NCBI RefSeq assembly: GCF_935822925.1
Contig: NZ_CAKXZS010000023.1
Coordinates: 434,001 to 498,000, forward strand
Source: Mesorhizobium ventifaucium
GTDB lineage: Bacteria > Pseudomonadota > Alphaproteobacteria > Rhizobiales > Rhizobiaceae
Reading direction: 5' to 3'
DNA length: 64,000 nucleotides
Positions 40,354-49,541 of this stretch are shown in pieces. Each line of letters opens with the position of its first letter. Position 1 is the first letter of the stretch. Both the position numbers and the translations under genes were made by a program. The notes below the pieces were generated by a model. That model made no database searches, had not been told where the DNA came from, and saw nothing but the letters and a program-made list of their open reading frames with translations.

Positions 40354-41745
40354 TTACCCGTTGTTTTTACGGTGCAATCTGGTTTCTATCTCTTCGTGTG
40401 CGCTTCGCGTCGCTTTGAGCGACACGGTTATACCGCCATCTTCATTGTCTGTGCGCGAGACGACGTCACCATTGCGGTAGAGCCAGTCGACGAGCCCAAG
40501 TTGGTCAGGCTTGAGCGTGACGGTCAGCGTTTCCAGTTCGCCTGACACTCGTGTCTCGATGATCGCCTTCAGCACATCGATGCCCTCGCCGGTGGCCGCC
40601 GATATGGCAATCGGCGGTGCCTTGTTGCCGTCCATGCCGTCGGCGAGCAACCGCTCCCGGTTGCCCTCATCGAGCCGGTCGATCTTGTTCCACACTTCGA
40701 TGACGCGCCTGCCGTCGCCGGCGTCGACGCCGAGATCGGCGAGGATGCGCTCGACATCCTCGGCCTGGGCGGCCGTGTCGGGGTCCGAAATATCGCGCAA
40801 ATGGATGACGAGATCGGCCTCAACCACCTCTTCGAGCGTTGCCCGGAAGGCCGCGATCAGATGCGTCGGCAGGTCCGAAATGAAACCGACCGTGTCCGAA
40901 AGGATGACCGGCGTGCCGTGCGGCAGTCGCACCCGACGCAGTGTCGGGTCGAGCGTGGCGAACAGCATGTCCTCGGCCAGCACCCCTGCTCCGGTCAGCC
41001 TGTTGAACAGCGTCGACTTGCCGGCGTTGGTATAGCCGACGATGGCCACAACCGGGAACGGCACCTTCTTGCGCTTGGCGCGGTGCAGGTCACGAGTGCG
41101 TCGCACTGTTTCCAGCTCGTGCTTGAGCTTGTTGATCTTGTCCTGCAGGACACGGCGGTCCGATTCGATCTGCGTTTCGCCAGGGCCGCCGAGGAAACCG
41201 GCGCCGCCGCGCTGGCGCTCGAGGTGAGTCCAGCTTCGCACGAGCCGGCCCTTCTGATAGTTGAGGTGCGCCAGATCGACCTGCAGCGTGCCTTCCTTGG
41301 TCCGCGCGCGCTCGCCGAAAATTTCCAGGATCAAGCCGGTGCGATCCAGCACCTTGGCGTTCAATTCCTTTTCCAGGTTGCGCTGCTGCACCGGCGTCAG
41401 CGGATGGTCGACAATGACCAGTTCGGCACGGCCCTCTTTGACGATCTCGGCGAACTCCGCGACCTTGCCGCTGCCGAGCAGGGTTGCAGGCCGGGGATCG
41501 TTGACGGTCACCACCGCGGTATGGATCGGGTCGAGGTTTATGGCTTGGGCAAGGCCAACCGCCTCGTCGTGGCGCGCCTCGGCAGATCGCGTCAGGCGCG
41601 GACGATTCGTGTCTTCGTCGCCGCGCGGCTGGCGGGTAAGCACCGGCACGATGACCACGGCCCGGGTCGGGCCTTCGGCTTCCATCCCCGGCTGATATGC
41701 TGGTTTTTCGCGAACGCTGCGGTCCGCGTCTTTCTTACGTGCCAA
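40354..41745 (-). CDS. hflX: Ribosome-associated GTPase HflX
   Basis: 463 aa, splits or rescues stalled ribosomes under stress in characterised bacteria. TTG 41745 is adjacent to the hfq stop; the first well-conserved block begins around residue 40, and ATG 41685 is a fallback start. Domains: N-terminal HflX domain (DHPLTPVQQRNLEKELNAKV), the linker GGPGETQIESDRR, then the G domain with G1 GYTNAGKSTLFN, G3 LSDTVGFI and G4 NKID. hfq-hflX linkage is conserved in Proteobacteria. Confidence 0.95.
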   Translation of the reverse strand: MARKKDADRSVREKPAYQPGMEAEGPTRAVVIVPVLTRQPRGDEDTNRPRLTRSAEARHDEAVGLAQAINLDPIHTAVVTVNDPRPATLLGSGKVAEFAEIVKEGRAELVIVDHPLTPVQQRNLEKELNAKVLDRTGLILEIFGERARTKEGTLQVDLAHLNYQKGRLVRSWTHLERQRGGAGFLGGPGETQIESDRRVLQDKINKLKHELETVRRTRDLHRAKRKKVPFPVVAIVGYTNAGKSTLFNRLTGAGVLAEDMLFATLDPTLRRVRLPHGTPVILSDTVGFISDLPTHLIAAFRATLEEVVEADLVIHLRDISDPDTAAQAEDVERILADLGVDAGDGRRVIEVWNKIDRLDEGNRERLLADGMDGNKAPPIAISAATGEGIDVLKAIIETRVSGELETLTVTLKPDQLGLVDWLYRNGDVVSRTDNEDGGITVSLKATRSAHEEIETRLHRKNNG

Positions 41746-41991
41746 TCAGGCGCCCTGGCTTTCCTCGCCATCGAACATCTGAACCGGCTGGCTCGGCATG
41801 ATCGTGGAAATGGCGTGCTTGTAGACGAGCTGGGAATGGCCGTCTCGACGCAGCAGAACACAGAAATTGTCGAAGGAAGTGACCACACCGGTCAGCTTCA
41901 CGCCGTTGATGAGAAAGATGGTGAGTGGGTTTTTGCTCTTGCGAACTGAATTCAGGAACAGGTCCTGAAGATTTTGCGATCGTTCCGCCAT
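41746..41991 (-). CDS. hfq: RNA chaperone Hfq
   Basis: 81 aa from ATG 41991. Sm1 motif: NLQDLFLNSVRKSKNPLTIF and LINGVKLTGVVTSFDNF; Sm2: HSQLVYKHAISTIMPSQPV, including the YKHAIST signature. Length is usual for rhizobial Hfq. It forms a hexamer pairing small RNAs with mRNAs; in rhizobia it affects nitrogen fixation and stress genes. Directly followed by hflX. The ribosome site is weak (AAGACAAG). Confidence 0.97.
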   Translation of the reverse strand: MAERSQNLQDLFLNSVRKSKNPLTIFLINGVKLTGVVTSFDNFCVLLRRDGHSQLVYKHAISTIMPSQPVQMFDGEESQGA

Positions 41992-42136
41992 TGTTCTTGT
42001 CTTTCGCCGATCCCCTTCGGTTTGCAGGCCAATGCGCCAAATTACCTGGCACATGTCAAGCGCGCAAACACCGTCTTGCCGTCAATAACGACAAGCAGAA
42101 CGAGATATATTGATGTTCATTCCACCTGTGCGGTTA

Positions 42137-42997
42137 TCAGGCTGGACTTTTTTCCGCAACGTCAAAAAAGGCATGCCGCAAGGAAAGTGTTATCGAGCCC
42201 GGGTGGCCGTTGGCGACGGGAGCACCGTCGATCGCCACGATCGGCATGGCGATTGTGGTCGCGGAGCTGATGAAAACCTCGCGCGCGGCCTTGGCTTCGG
42301 CGACCGAAAAGCCCCGCTCCTCGATCTTCAGGCCGAGCTTGGCGGCCACGTCGAACAGCGTGGTGCGGGTGATGCCGCGCAGGATGCCGCGCTCGGCCGG
42401 ACGCGTCACCAGCACGCCGTCCCTGGTGATGATCCAGGCGTTCGACGATCCACCTTCCTTGACGGTGCCGTCGGCATCGACGAACCAGGCTTCCTGGGCG
42501 CCGGCTTCCTTGGCCTTCTGCTTGGCGAGCACATTTGGCAGCAGGCCGACCGACTTGATATCGACCCGGTCCCAACGGTTCTCCGGCACGGTGATGACCT
42601 TGATTCCGCTTTCGGCCCTCTTGGCGGCAGCAGCGGGATCGGCTTTCCTGGCGGTAACCACCAGCGACGGCTTCGTCCCCGCCGGAAAAACAAAATCACG
42701 GCTGGCGACGCCACGCGTCACCTGAAGATAGACCAGGCCATCGGTGACATGGTTGCAGCGGACCACCTCGCGCAGGATAATCGGCAACACGCCCGGCGTG
42801 ACCGGCCAGTCGATCGACAATTCGGTCAGCGAGCGGTTCAGCCGTCCGAGATGGCGAGGCATATCGACGATGAAGCCGCGCGCCACCTCGCAGACCTCGT
42901 AGACACCGTCGGCGAACTGATAGCCACGGTCCTCGATATGCACGAAAGCGTCGGCGTGAGCGACATAGCGCCCGTTCACATAGGCAATGCGCGGCAT
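42137..42997 (-). CDS. dat: D-amino-acid/branched-chain (fold type IV) aminotransferase
   Basis: 286 aa PLP enzyme. YVNGRYVAHADAFVHIEDRG and YQFADGVYEVCEVARG open the small domain; the PLP-lysine is in VDIKSVGLLPNVLAK; TVKEGGSSNAWIITRDGVL and RGITRTTLFDVA bind the cofactor phosphate. The pattern fits D-alanine aminotransferase, which supplies D-glutamate or D-alanine for the wall; 4-amino-4-deoxychorismate lyases share the fold, so substrate is not certain. It sits between ntrX and hfq on the same strand. Confidence 0.87.
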   Translation of the reverse strand: MPRIAYVNGRYVAHADAFVHIEDRGYQFADGVYEVCEVARGFIVDMPRHLGRLNRSLTELSIDWPVTPGVLPIILREVVRCNHVTDGLVYLQVTRGVASRDFVFPAGTKPSLVVTARKADPAAAAKRAESGIKVITVPENRWDRVDIKSVGLLPNVLAKQKAKEAGAQEAWFVDADGTVKEGGSSNAWIITRDGVLVTRPAERGILRGITRTTLFDVAAKLGLKIEERGFSVAEAKAAREVFISSATTIAMPIVAIDGAPVANGHPGSITLSLRHAFFDVAEKSPA

Positions 42998-43018
42998 GGA
43001 TCACCCCTGAAGAAGTCA

Positions 43019-43067
43019 GCGCATGCCCCCGAAAATCGGAATCCATTTTCGGGGAAGGATCATGCGC
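43019..43067. repeat. Dispersed palindromic element, copy 1
   Basis: CCCCGAAAA and TTTTCGGGG flank TCGGAATCCA, bordered by GCGCATG and GATCATGCGC. The same element is at 50722-50769. It lies between ntrX and the aminotransferase gene. Confidence 0.75.
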
Positions 43068-43188
43068 AAAAAACAAAATGCTACAGCGTCCGTTGCGCGT
43101 CCCAAAAGTCGCGCGGTGCGGTAGCGCTTCTATGCGATTCCGCCGCCGCCGTAACCGATAATTGCCTAGGCCACGACTGGATTGGCTA

Positions 43189-44550
43189 TCAGACGCCCAG
43201 CGACTTGAGCTTTCGGTGAAGCGCCGAGCGCTCCATGCCGATGAACTCGGCGGTCTTCGAGATGTTGCCGCCAAAACGGTTGATCTGGGCGATCAGATAG
43301 TCCTTCTCGAACTGTTCGCGCGCTTCACGCAACGGCAGCGCCATGATGTGCTGATCGGATTGGTTTGGCGTGCGCGGCATGACATCGCCGATCTCGGCAG
43401 GCAAGAGGTCGGCGGTGATCGGTGCGTCGATATCGTCGCCGCGCGCCAGGATCATCAACCGCTCGACGTTGTTGCGCAACTGGCGAACGTTGCCTGGCCA
43501 GTTGTGCGCCTGAAGCACCGCCAGCGCGTCGTCGCCGATGCGCCGCGGCCGGATGCCGGCCTGGCGAGCGATCTGCTTCATGAAATTGTCGACAAGATAA
43601 GGGATGTCCTCACGCCGCTCAGCCAGCCCCGGCACCATGACCGGAACCACCGCCAGGCGGTGATAGAGATCCTCGCGGAAACGACCGTCGGCGATCATCG
43701 CCTCCAGGTTCTGCGACGTCGACGAAATGATGCGGACATCGACCTTGACCCGTTTGGTGCCCCCTACCCGCTCGAACTGCTGTTCGACCAGCACACGCAA
43801 GATCTTGTTTTGCGTTTCGCGCGGCATGTCGGCCACTTCGTCGATGTAGAGAATGCCGCGATGGGCTTCCTCAAGTGCGCCGACCTTGCGTTCGACACCG
43901 TTGGATTCGGTGCCGAACAGCTCGACCTCCATGCGTTCGGGCGTGATGTTGGCGGCGCTCAGCGTGACAAACGGGGCGCCCTTGCGCGCCGACAGCGTGT
44001 GGATGGCGCGTGCCGCGAGTTCCTTGCCCGAGCCGGACGGGCCGATGATCATGACGCGGCTGTTGGTCGGCGCGACGCGCTCGATGGTCTGGCGCAACTG
44101 GCTCATCGCCGACGACATGCCGATCAGGTCGAAGGTTTCGCCGCTGCGCAGCTTGAGATCCGAAACCTCGCGTCTCAGCTTCGAGGTTTCAATCGCACGT
44201 TCGGCGATGAGGATCAGCCTGTCGGCCTTGAACGGCTTTTCGATGAAGTCATAGGCGCCGCGGCGGATGGCCGAGACCGCCGTTTCGATGTTGCCGTGGC
44301 CCGAGATCATCACCACCGGCAGGCTCGGGTGCATCGTCTTGATCTCGTCCAGCAGCGCCAGCCCGTCCAGGCGTGAGCCTTGCAGCCAGATGTCGAGGAA
44401 AATCAGCCTCGGCGCCCGGTCGGCGATCGCCGCCAGGGCGCTGTCGGCATCGAATGCCGTGCGGGTTTCGTGACCTTCGTCGCTCAGGATACCGGCGACA
44501 AGTTCGCGGATGTCTTCCTCGTCATCGACGATGAGAATGTCAGACGCCAT
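43189..44550 (-). CDS. ntrX: Nitrogen-regulation response regulator NtrX
   Basis: 453 aa sigma-54 activator-type protein. Receiver: ILIVDDEEDIRELV with Asp in IFLDIWLQGS; AAA+ domain: GPSGSGKELAARAIH (Walker A) and GILYIDEVADMP (Walker B); C-terminal Fis-type helix-turn-helix (GGNISKTAEFIGMERSALHR). The sigma-54 contact GAFTGA loop is not present: the region reads GTESNGVERKVGALEEA, as usual in NtrX, which need not use sigma-54. Pairs with NtrY; its start overlaps the ntrY end by 11 bp. Confidence 0.96.
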   Translation of the reverse strand: MASDILIVDDEEDIRELVAGILSDEGHETRTAFDADSALAAIADRAPRLIFLDIWLQGSRLDGLALLDEIKTMHPSLPVVMISGHGNIETAVSAIRRGAYDFIEKPFKADRLILIAERAIETSKLRREVSDLKLRSGETFDLIGMSSAMSQLRQTIERVAPTNSRVMIIGPSGSGKELAARAIHTLSARKGAPFVTLSAANITPERMEVELFGTESNGVERKVGALEEAHRGILYIDEVADMPRETQNKILRVLVEQQFERVGGTKRVKVDVRIISSTSQNLEAMIADGRFREDLYHRLAVVPVMVPGLAERREDIPYLVDNFMKQIARQAGIRPRRIGDDALAVLQAHNWPGNVRQLRNNVERLMILARGDDIDAPITADLLPAEIGDVMPRTPNQSDQHIMALPLREAREQFEKDYLIAQINRFGGNISKTAEFIGMERSALHRKLKSLGV

Positions 44551-46825
44551 TACCGACCTTTTCAGTTTCTCTTTCGGGTTCCGCCCTGCCTTCGCCGCGC
44601 GATGGTACAGTGGCGGCGAGCGGCAGGATGATGCTGATCATCGCGCCTCGCCCGTCGTGGAAATCCGCCGGCGCGTCATGCAATTCGAGCCGGCCGCCAT
44701 GGTCCTCCACTATCTTCTTGACGATAGCGAGGCCGAGCCCGGTGCCCTTTTCGCGTGTCGTCATGTAAGGCTCGAGCAATCGCTGGCGATTCTCGCGCGG
44801 CAAGCCCTTGCCGTTGTCGATGACATCGATGCGAATCACACCATTCTGGCGCCCGGCTTGAATCCGGATTATGCCGTGCGAGCGGTCCTTTTGATCAAGT
44901 CCGTCAATCGCCTCGGCTGCGTTCTTGATGACATTGCCAAAAGCCTGCGCCATCAGGCGGCTGTCGAAAGTGCCTTTGAGCGGTTCGTTGCCGAATACGC
45001 GCTCGAAGGTGATATCGGAGCGGCTAACCTCGACGAGGAACGAGGCTTCGCGCAACGATTCGCGCAAATCGAGGGCCTTCATTTCGGGCTTGGGCATGCG
45101 TGCGAAAGCGGAGAACTCGTCGACCATGCGGCCGATGTCTTCCACTTGCCTGATGATCGTATCGGTGCACTGATCGAAAACCTCGCGGTCTTCGGTGATG
45201 ACCTTGCCGTAGCGGCGCTTGATGCGCTCGGCCGAAAGCTGGATCGGTGTCAGCGGGTTCTTGATCTCGTGGGCGATGCGCCGCGCCACATCCGCCCAGG
45301 CCGAGGAACGCTGCGCCTGGACCAGATCGGTGATGTCATCCACCGTCACGACATAGGATTTCTCCTCCGAACCGTCGTCGCCGGCCTCGACCGTGATCTG
45401 CACGTTGAACGTGCGCTCCGTACCGGCGCGATAGAAGGTCACCTGCTCGCGATGGACAGGCTTGCCCGACTTGCGGCCGATCTCGAAGACGCGGCCGACA
45501 TGCGGCAGCACGGCGGAGAGGTTTTGCCCGAGTGCGGCGGTGGCGGATATCGCGAGCATCGTTTCGGCCGACCGGTTGACGATGGTGACGATGCCATACG
45601 GATCGACGCCGATCACGCCGGCGGTGACGCCGGCAAGCACGGCTTCCGAAAAACGTCGCCGCTCGTCGATCAAATCCTTGGCGGACAGAATCTCGTTACG
45701 CTGCGATTTCAGCTCAAGCAGCATCTTGTTGAAGGTGTCGCCGAGCGAGGCGACGTCGCCGTCGGAGGGCCGAACGGGCACGGCAACGTCGAGATTGCCG
45801 GTCGCGACCTCGTCGGCCGCGCCGATGAGCTGGCGGATCGGCCGCACCAGGCGGTCGGCCACGGCGATGCCGGTCCAGATGGCGGACAGGATGATGATCA
45901 GCGTCAGCGACAGATAGGGAAGTGCAAAGGCCACCTGCGAGGTGCGGCGATTGTCTTCCAGGCCGCGATATTCGTCGCTGTTGGATCTGACAATCTGCCG
46001 CGCCTTGATCACCTCGGGATCGACGAGCCGAATGGTGTAGAGATAGAGCCCTTCGATCTCGCGCAATTTGACGATGGCGCCCATGATGTTGCGCGTCTTT
46101 GGCTCGATCAGCACCGGCCTGCCGTCGGCGGCACTGCTCATGGCGCCTTCCGGCGGCTCCGGCATGGCAAAATCGGCGTCGGTCTTGGCGCTCATGACGA
46201 ACGAACCGTCGAGCCTGATCAGCGCGGCATGGGCCAGCGAGCGTCCGACGGCTTCCTTGTTCATGAGATCGAGGAAGCCGGTTCGATCGAGGCCGTAGAG
46301 CGTGCGGGAGGCGTCGAGATCGTAGGCCATCGACAGGGTCGTTCCCTGGAGGTTGCGCGCGTTCTCCTGCACATAGGCATCGGCTATCGACAGCGACGAA
46401 TTGACGATCGTCTTGGTGCGGATTTCGAACCAGCGATCAAGACCGATATCGAGCGTGATCGAGGCGATGATCGCGACCATGATGGCGGGAATCGCGGCGA
46501 CCAGCGCGAACATCGCCACGATCCGCACATGCAGCCGCGACGCCGCCTTGCCGCGCCGGCGCGCCATCACGATACGATGTACTTCGCGGCCAACCAGCGC
46601 GATCAGGAACAGGATGAACGCCGCATTGACGGCGATAAGCGCCAGCGTCGTCCTCTCGTCCGGCGTGATCGGCGTGGCGCCGACGAGGATGGCGAAGGAG
46701 ATCGCCGCCGTAGCCAAAGCACCGGCAATTGCCACCACGCCGGGCAGCGCAAGCAGCCGGCGCCCGTCCCGGGTGCCGGGTTCGCTGAAAAGCGTTTCGC
46801 TCAGTGTCGGTGCCCGTGGAGCCAT
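44540..46825 (-). CDS. ntrY: Nitrogen-regulation sensor histidine kinase NtrY
   Basis: 761 aa from ATG 46825; ATG 46870 is possible. Four N-terminal helices (LALPGVVAIAGALATAAISF, TLALIAVNAAFILFLIALVG, and two more) surround a periplasmic sensor; then HAMP (ADRLVRPIRQLIGAADEVAT), PAS (ETMLAISATAALGQNLSAVL), HisKA with His in ARRIAHEIKNPLTPIQ, and an ATPase domain (DNGKGLP, GTGLGLAIVKK). Senses an unknown cue linked to nitrogen or redox state in alphaproteobacteria and phosphorylates NtrX. Separated from ntrC by 116 bp, which may hold its own promoter. Confidence 0.96.
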   Translation of the reverse strand: MAPRAPTLSETLFSEPGTRDGRRLLALPGVVAIAGALATAAISFAILVGATPITPDERTTLALIAVNAAFILFLIALVGREVHRIVMARRRGKAASRLHVRIVAMFALVAAIPAIMVAIIASITLDIGLDRWFEIRTKTIVNSSLSIADAYVQENARNLQGTTLSMAYDLDASRTLYGLDRTGFLDLMNKEAVGRSLAHAALIRLDGSFVMSAKTDADFAMPEPPEGAMSSAADGRPVLIEPKTRNIMGAIVKLREIEGLYLYTIRLVDPEVIKARQIVRSNSDEYRGLEDNRRTSQVAFALPYLSLTLIIILSAIWTGIAVADRLVRPIRQLIGAADEVATGNLDVAVPVRPSDGDVASLGDTFNKMLLELKSQRNEILSAKDLIDERRRFSEAVLAGVTAGVIGVDPYGIVTIVNRSAETMLAISATAALGQNLSAVLPHVGRVFEIGRKSGKPVHREQVTFYRAGTERTFNVQITVEAGDDGSEEKSYVVTVDDITDLVQAQRSSAWADVARRIAHEIKNPLTPIQLSAERIKRRYGKVITEDREVFDQCTDTIIRQVEDIGRMVDEFSAFARMPKPEMKALDLRESLREASFLVEVSRSDITFERVFGNEPLKGTFDSRLMAQAFGNVIKNAAEAIDGLDQKDRSHGIIRIQAGRQNGVIRIDVIDNGKGLPRENRQRLLEPYMTTREKGTGLGLAIVKKIVEDHGGRLELHDAPADFHDGRGAMISIILPLAATVPSRGEGRAEPERETEKVGNGV

Positions 46826-46941
46826 GTCGCCGTCTAGAGCCAGTGATTGCGTCGGATGTATGCAACGCATTGTGGCGATTATGCAACAAGTGTGACCTGG
46901 ACGGAACTGTTTCGGCGATCGATCCCCTGAAAAGGCTTCGC

Positions 46942-48402
46942 TTATGCCGGCCTGGACGATTTGTAGACGTTGACGCCGAGTTCGCGAATTTTCTTGCGCA
47001 GCGTGTTGCGGTTGAGACCCAGGAGTTCCGCAGCCTTGATCTGGTTGCCGCGGGTTGCCGTCATCGACGCGAGCACCAGCGGATATTCGACCTCGGAAAG
47101 GATGCGCTGATAGAGGCCGGCGGGCGGTAAGTCGCCGGCGAACGACGCAAAATAGCGCTGCAGAAAATGTTCCACCGCTTGGCCAATGGACAGATCGTCG
47201 GGAATAAGATTGCCGCCGCCGGGGACGACCGGCCTCTCGCCGGTCTTCAGTTCCGCTTCGATGACCTCGGCGGAAATCTCGTCCTGCGAATAGAGTGCGG
47301 CAAGCCTGCGGACAAGATTTTCGAGCTCGCGCACGTTGCCTGGCCACGGATAGCGCTTCATCAGCTCGATGCCGCCTGTGGAAATGCGCTTGGTCTGCAG
47401 GCCTTCGCTAGCGCCGAGCTTGAAGAAGTGCCGGACGAGATCCGGAACGTCCTCGGACCGCTCGCGCAGCGCCGGCAGCCTTAGTGGCACGACATTCAGG
47501 CGATAGAACAGATCCTCGCGGAAAAGCCCCTGATTGATCAGCGTGCGCAGATCCTTGTTGGTGGCGGCGACGATGCGCACGTCGGTCTTGATCGGCGTAC
47601 GCCCGCCGACAGTGGTGTACTCGCCCTGCTGCAGGACACGCAGCAGGCGCGTCTGCGCTTCCATCGGCATGTCGCCGATCTCGTCAAGGAAGAGCGTGCC
47701 GCCTTCAGCCTGCTCAAAACGGCCGGTAGAGCGGTTCTGCGCGCCGGTGAAGGCGCCTTTCTCGTGCCCGAACAGTTCCGATTCGATCAGGTCGCGCGGG
47801 ATCGCCGCCATGTTGATCGCGACGAACGGGCCGCCGCGGCGGCGGCCGTATTCGTGCAGCGCGCGCGCCACCAGTTCCTTGCCGGTGCCCGATTCGCCTG
47901 AAATCATCACCGTCAGGTCGGTCTGCATCATGCGCGCCAGCATGCGGTAGATATCTTGCATGGCGGCCGAACGGCCGACCAGCGGCATCGTTTCCGGCGG
48001 CTCGTCCGCCCTCGCATCGATCTTCGGCCGTCGGGGCTCGGAAAGCGCCCGGTTGACGATGTTGAGAAGCTCGGTCAGGTCGAACGGTTTCGGCAGATAT
48101 TCGTACGCGCCGGTTTCGGAGGCGCGAATCGCGGTCATGAACGTGTTCTGGGCACTCATGACGATGACGGGCAGTTCCGGCCGCGCCTTCTTGATGCGCG
48201 GCAGCATGTCGAAAGCGTTCTCATCCGGCATGACCACGTCGGTGATGACGAGATCGCCCTCGCCCGCCGCCACCCAACGCCACAGCGTCGAGGCGTTGGA
48301 CGTCACTCGCACCTCATGGCCGACGCGCGAAAGCGCCTGATTGAGCACCGTACGGATCGCCGCATCGTCGTCGGCGACGAGAATATTGCCGCGAACCGTC
48401 AT
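46942..48402 (-). CDS. ntrC: Nitrogen regulator NtrC
   Basis: 486 aa sigma-54 activator. Receiver: ILVADDDAAIRTVLNQAL, Asp in VITDVVMPDENAF; AAA+ domain: GESGTGKELVARALHEYG, the sigma-54 contact loop GAFTGAQ, and GTLFLDEIGDMP; Fis-type helix-turn-helix at the end (GNQIKAAELLGLNRNTLRKK). Phosphorylated by NtrB under nitrogen limitation, it activates glnA, glnK-amtB and related genes. Its start overlaps the ntrB stop (ATGA). Confidence 0.97.
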   Translation of the reverse strand: MTVRGNILVADDDAAIRTVLNQALSRVGHEVRVTSNASTLWRWVAAGEGDLVITDVVMPDENAFDMLPRIKKARPELPVIVMSAQNTFMTAIRASETGAYEYLPKPFDLTELLNIVNRALSEPRRPKIDARADEPPETMPLVGRSAAMQDIYRMLARMMQTDLTVMISGESGTGKELVARALHEYGRRRGGPFVAINMAAIPRDLIESELFGHEKGAFTGAQNRSTGRFEQAEGGTLFLDEIGDMPMEAQTRLLRVLQQGEYTTVGGRTPIKTDVRIVAATNKDLRTLINQGLFREDLFYRLNVVPLRLPALRERSEDVPDLVRHFFKLGASEGLQTKRISTGGIELMKRYPWPGNVRELENLVRRLAALYSQDEISAEVIEAELKTGERPVVPGGGNLIPDDLSIGQAVEHFLQRYFASFAGDLPPAGLYQRILSEVEYPLVLASMTATRGNQIKAAELLGLNRNTLRKKIRELGVNVYKSSRPA

Positions 48403-49541
48403 TTGCGGTCTCCTTCGCCATCATCATCTGTGCCGAACGGCGTTTCTTTCCAGGCTGGCATCAGGATGCGGAAGGTGGTTGCGCGCGGCGTCGAATCGCA
48501 TTCGATGATGCCGCCATGCTCGCCGACGATTTTCGCGACCAGCGCCAGACCAAGCCCCGACCCGTTCGGCTTGGTGGTGATGAAGGGATCAAACAGGATC
48601 GGCAGGATATCTTCGGAGACGCCAGAACCGTTGTCGCGCACGCAAAATTCCAGCGGCAGCGACACACGGCCCTGCGATCCCGGAACCGAAACACGGATGC
48701 CCGGCCGGAACGCGGTCGACAGGGTGATCTCGCCTTGCGGATCGCCGCCAATGGCCTCGGCGGCATTCTTGACCAGGTTGAGGAACACCTGGATGAGCTG
48801 GTCGCGGTTGGCGAAAACCGGAGGCAATGATGGATCATAATCCTCCAATATCTTGATCCGCTTGGCAAAACCGTTCTTGGCAATCGCCTTCACATGGTCG
48901 AGCACGACATGGATGTTGACCGGATAACGATCGACGGGCCGCTCGTCGGAAAACACCTCCATGCGATCGACCAGCGAGACGATGCGGTCGGTCTCGTCGG
49001 TGATCAGCCGGGTCAGCGCGCGATCCTCGTCGGAAGCCGACAGTTCGAGCAGTTGGGCAGCACCGCGGATGCCGGATAGCGGGTTCTTGATCTCGTGGGC
49101 GAGCATCGCGGCAAGGCCGGTCACCGATCGTGCCGCACCGCGATGCGTCATCTGACGATCGATCTTGTCGGCCATCGACCGTTCCTGGAACATCACCACG
49201 ACGGAGCCCGGGAATTCCGACACCGGCGCGACATAGAGGTCGACGACCTTCTCGATGCCGAGGCGCGGCGATGATACGTCGACCCGATATTCGTTGACGG
49301 GCGCGCGGCGCTCGCGCACCTGGTCGACAAGCGTCAGCAACGGGCTGCCGAAGGGAATGAGCTTGGGCAGGGTATTGCGGGCGAGCATGGTCGCGCTCGA
49401 GCGGAAGAAATCCTCGGCATCGGCATTGGCGAAGGTGATGAACCCTTCCGCATCGAGCATGATCACCGGGCGGCGGATGGTGTTGAGCACGATGTGGGCG
49501 GCGTCCGCCATGCCCATGTTTTGTGCAACCGTGGCATTCAT
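48399..49541 (-). CDS. ntrB: Nitrogen sensor histidine kinase/phosphatase NtrB
   Basis: 380 aa cytoplasmic kinase without membrane helices. An N-terminal PAS-like domain (IMLDAEGFITFANADAEDFF) precedes HisKA with His in AAMLAHEIKNPLSGIRGAAQ and an ATPase domain (NLVKNAAEAIGG, DNGSGVS, GSGLGLALVAK). Controlled by PII proteins in response to glutamine; phosphorylates or dephosphorylates NtrC. The start overlaps the dusB end by four bases, as in other alphaproteobacteria. Confidence 0.97.
   Translation of the reverse strand: MNATVAQNMGMADAAHIVLNTIRRPVIMLDAEGFITFANADAEDFFRSSATMLARNTLPKLIPFGSPLLTLVDQVRERRAPVNEYRVDVSSPRLGIEKVVDLYVAPVSEFPGSVVVMFQERSMADKIDRQMTHRGAARSVTGLAAMLAHEIKNPLSGIRGAAQLLELSASDEDRALTRLITDETDRIVSLVDRMEVFSDERPVDRYPVNIHVVLDHVKAIAKNGFAKRIKILEDYDPSLPPVFANRDQLIQVFLNLVKNAAEAIGGDPQGEITLSTAFRPGIRVSVPGSQGRVSLPLEFCVRDNGSGVSEDILPILFDPFITTKPNGSGLGLALVAKIVGEHGGIIECDSTPRATTFRILMPAWKETPFGTDDDGEGDRK

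Noticed and set aside
43189..44550. Missing GAFTGA loop in NtrX as an anomaly
   Set aside because: Lack of this loop is normal for alphaproteobacterial NtrX, which need not work with sigma-54.
44510..46837. 775-codon plus-strand open frame opposite ntrY
   Set aside because: Mirror of codon bias in a high-GC gene; the product is a run of R, D, G and H without domains, and ntrY on the other strand is unambiguous.
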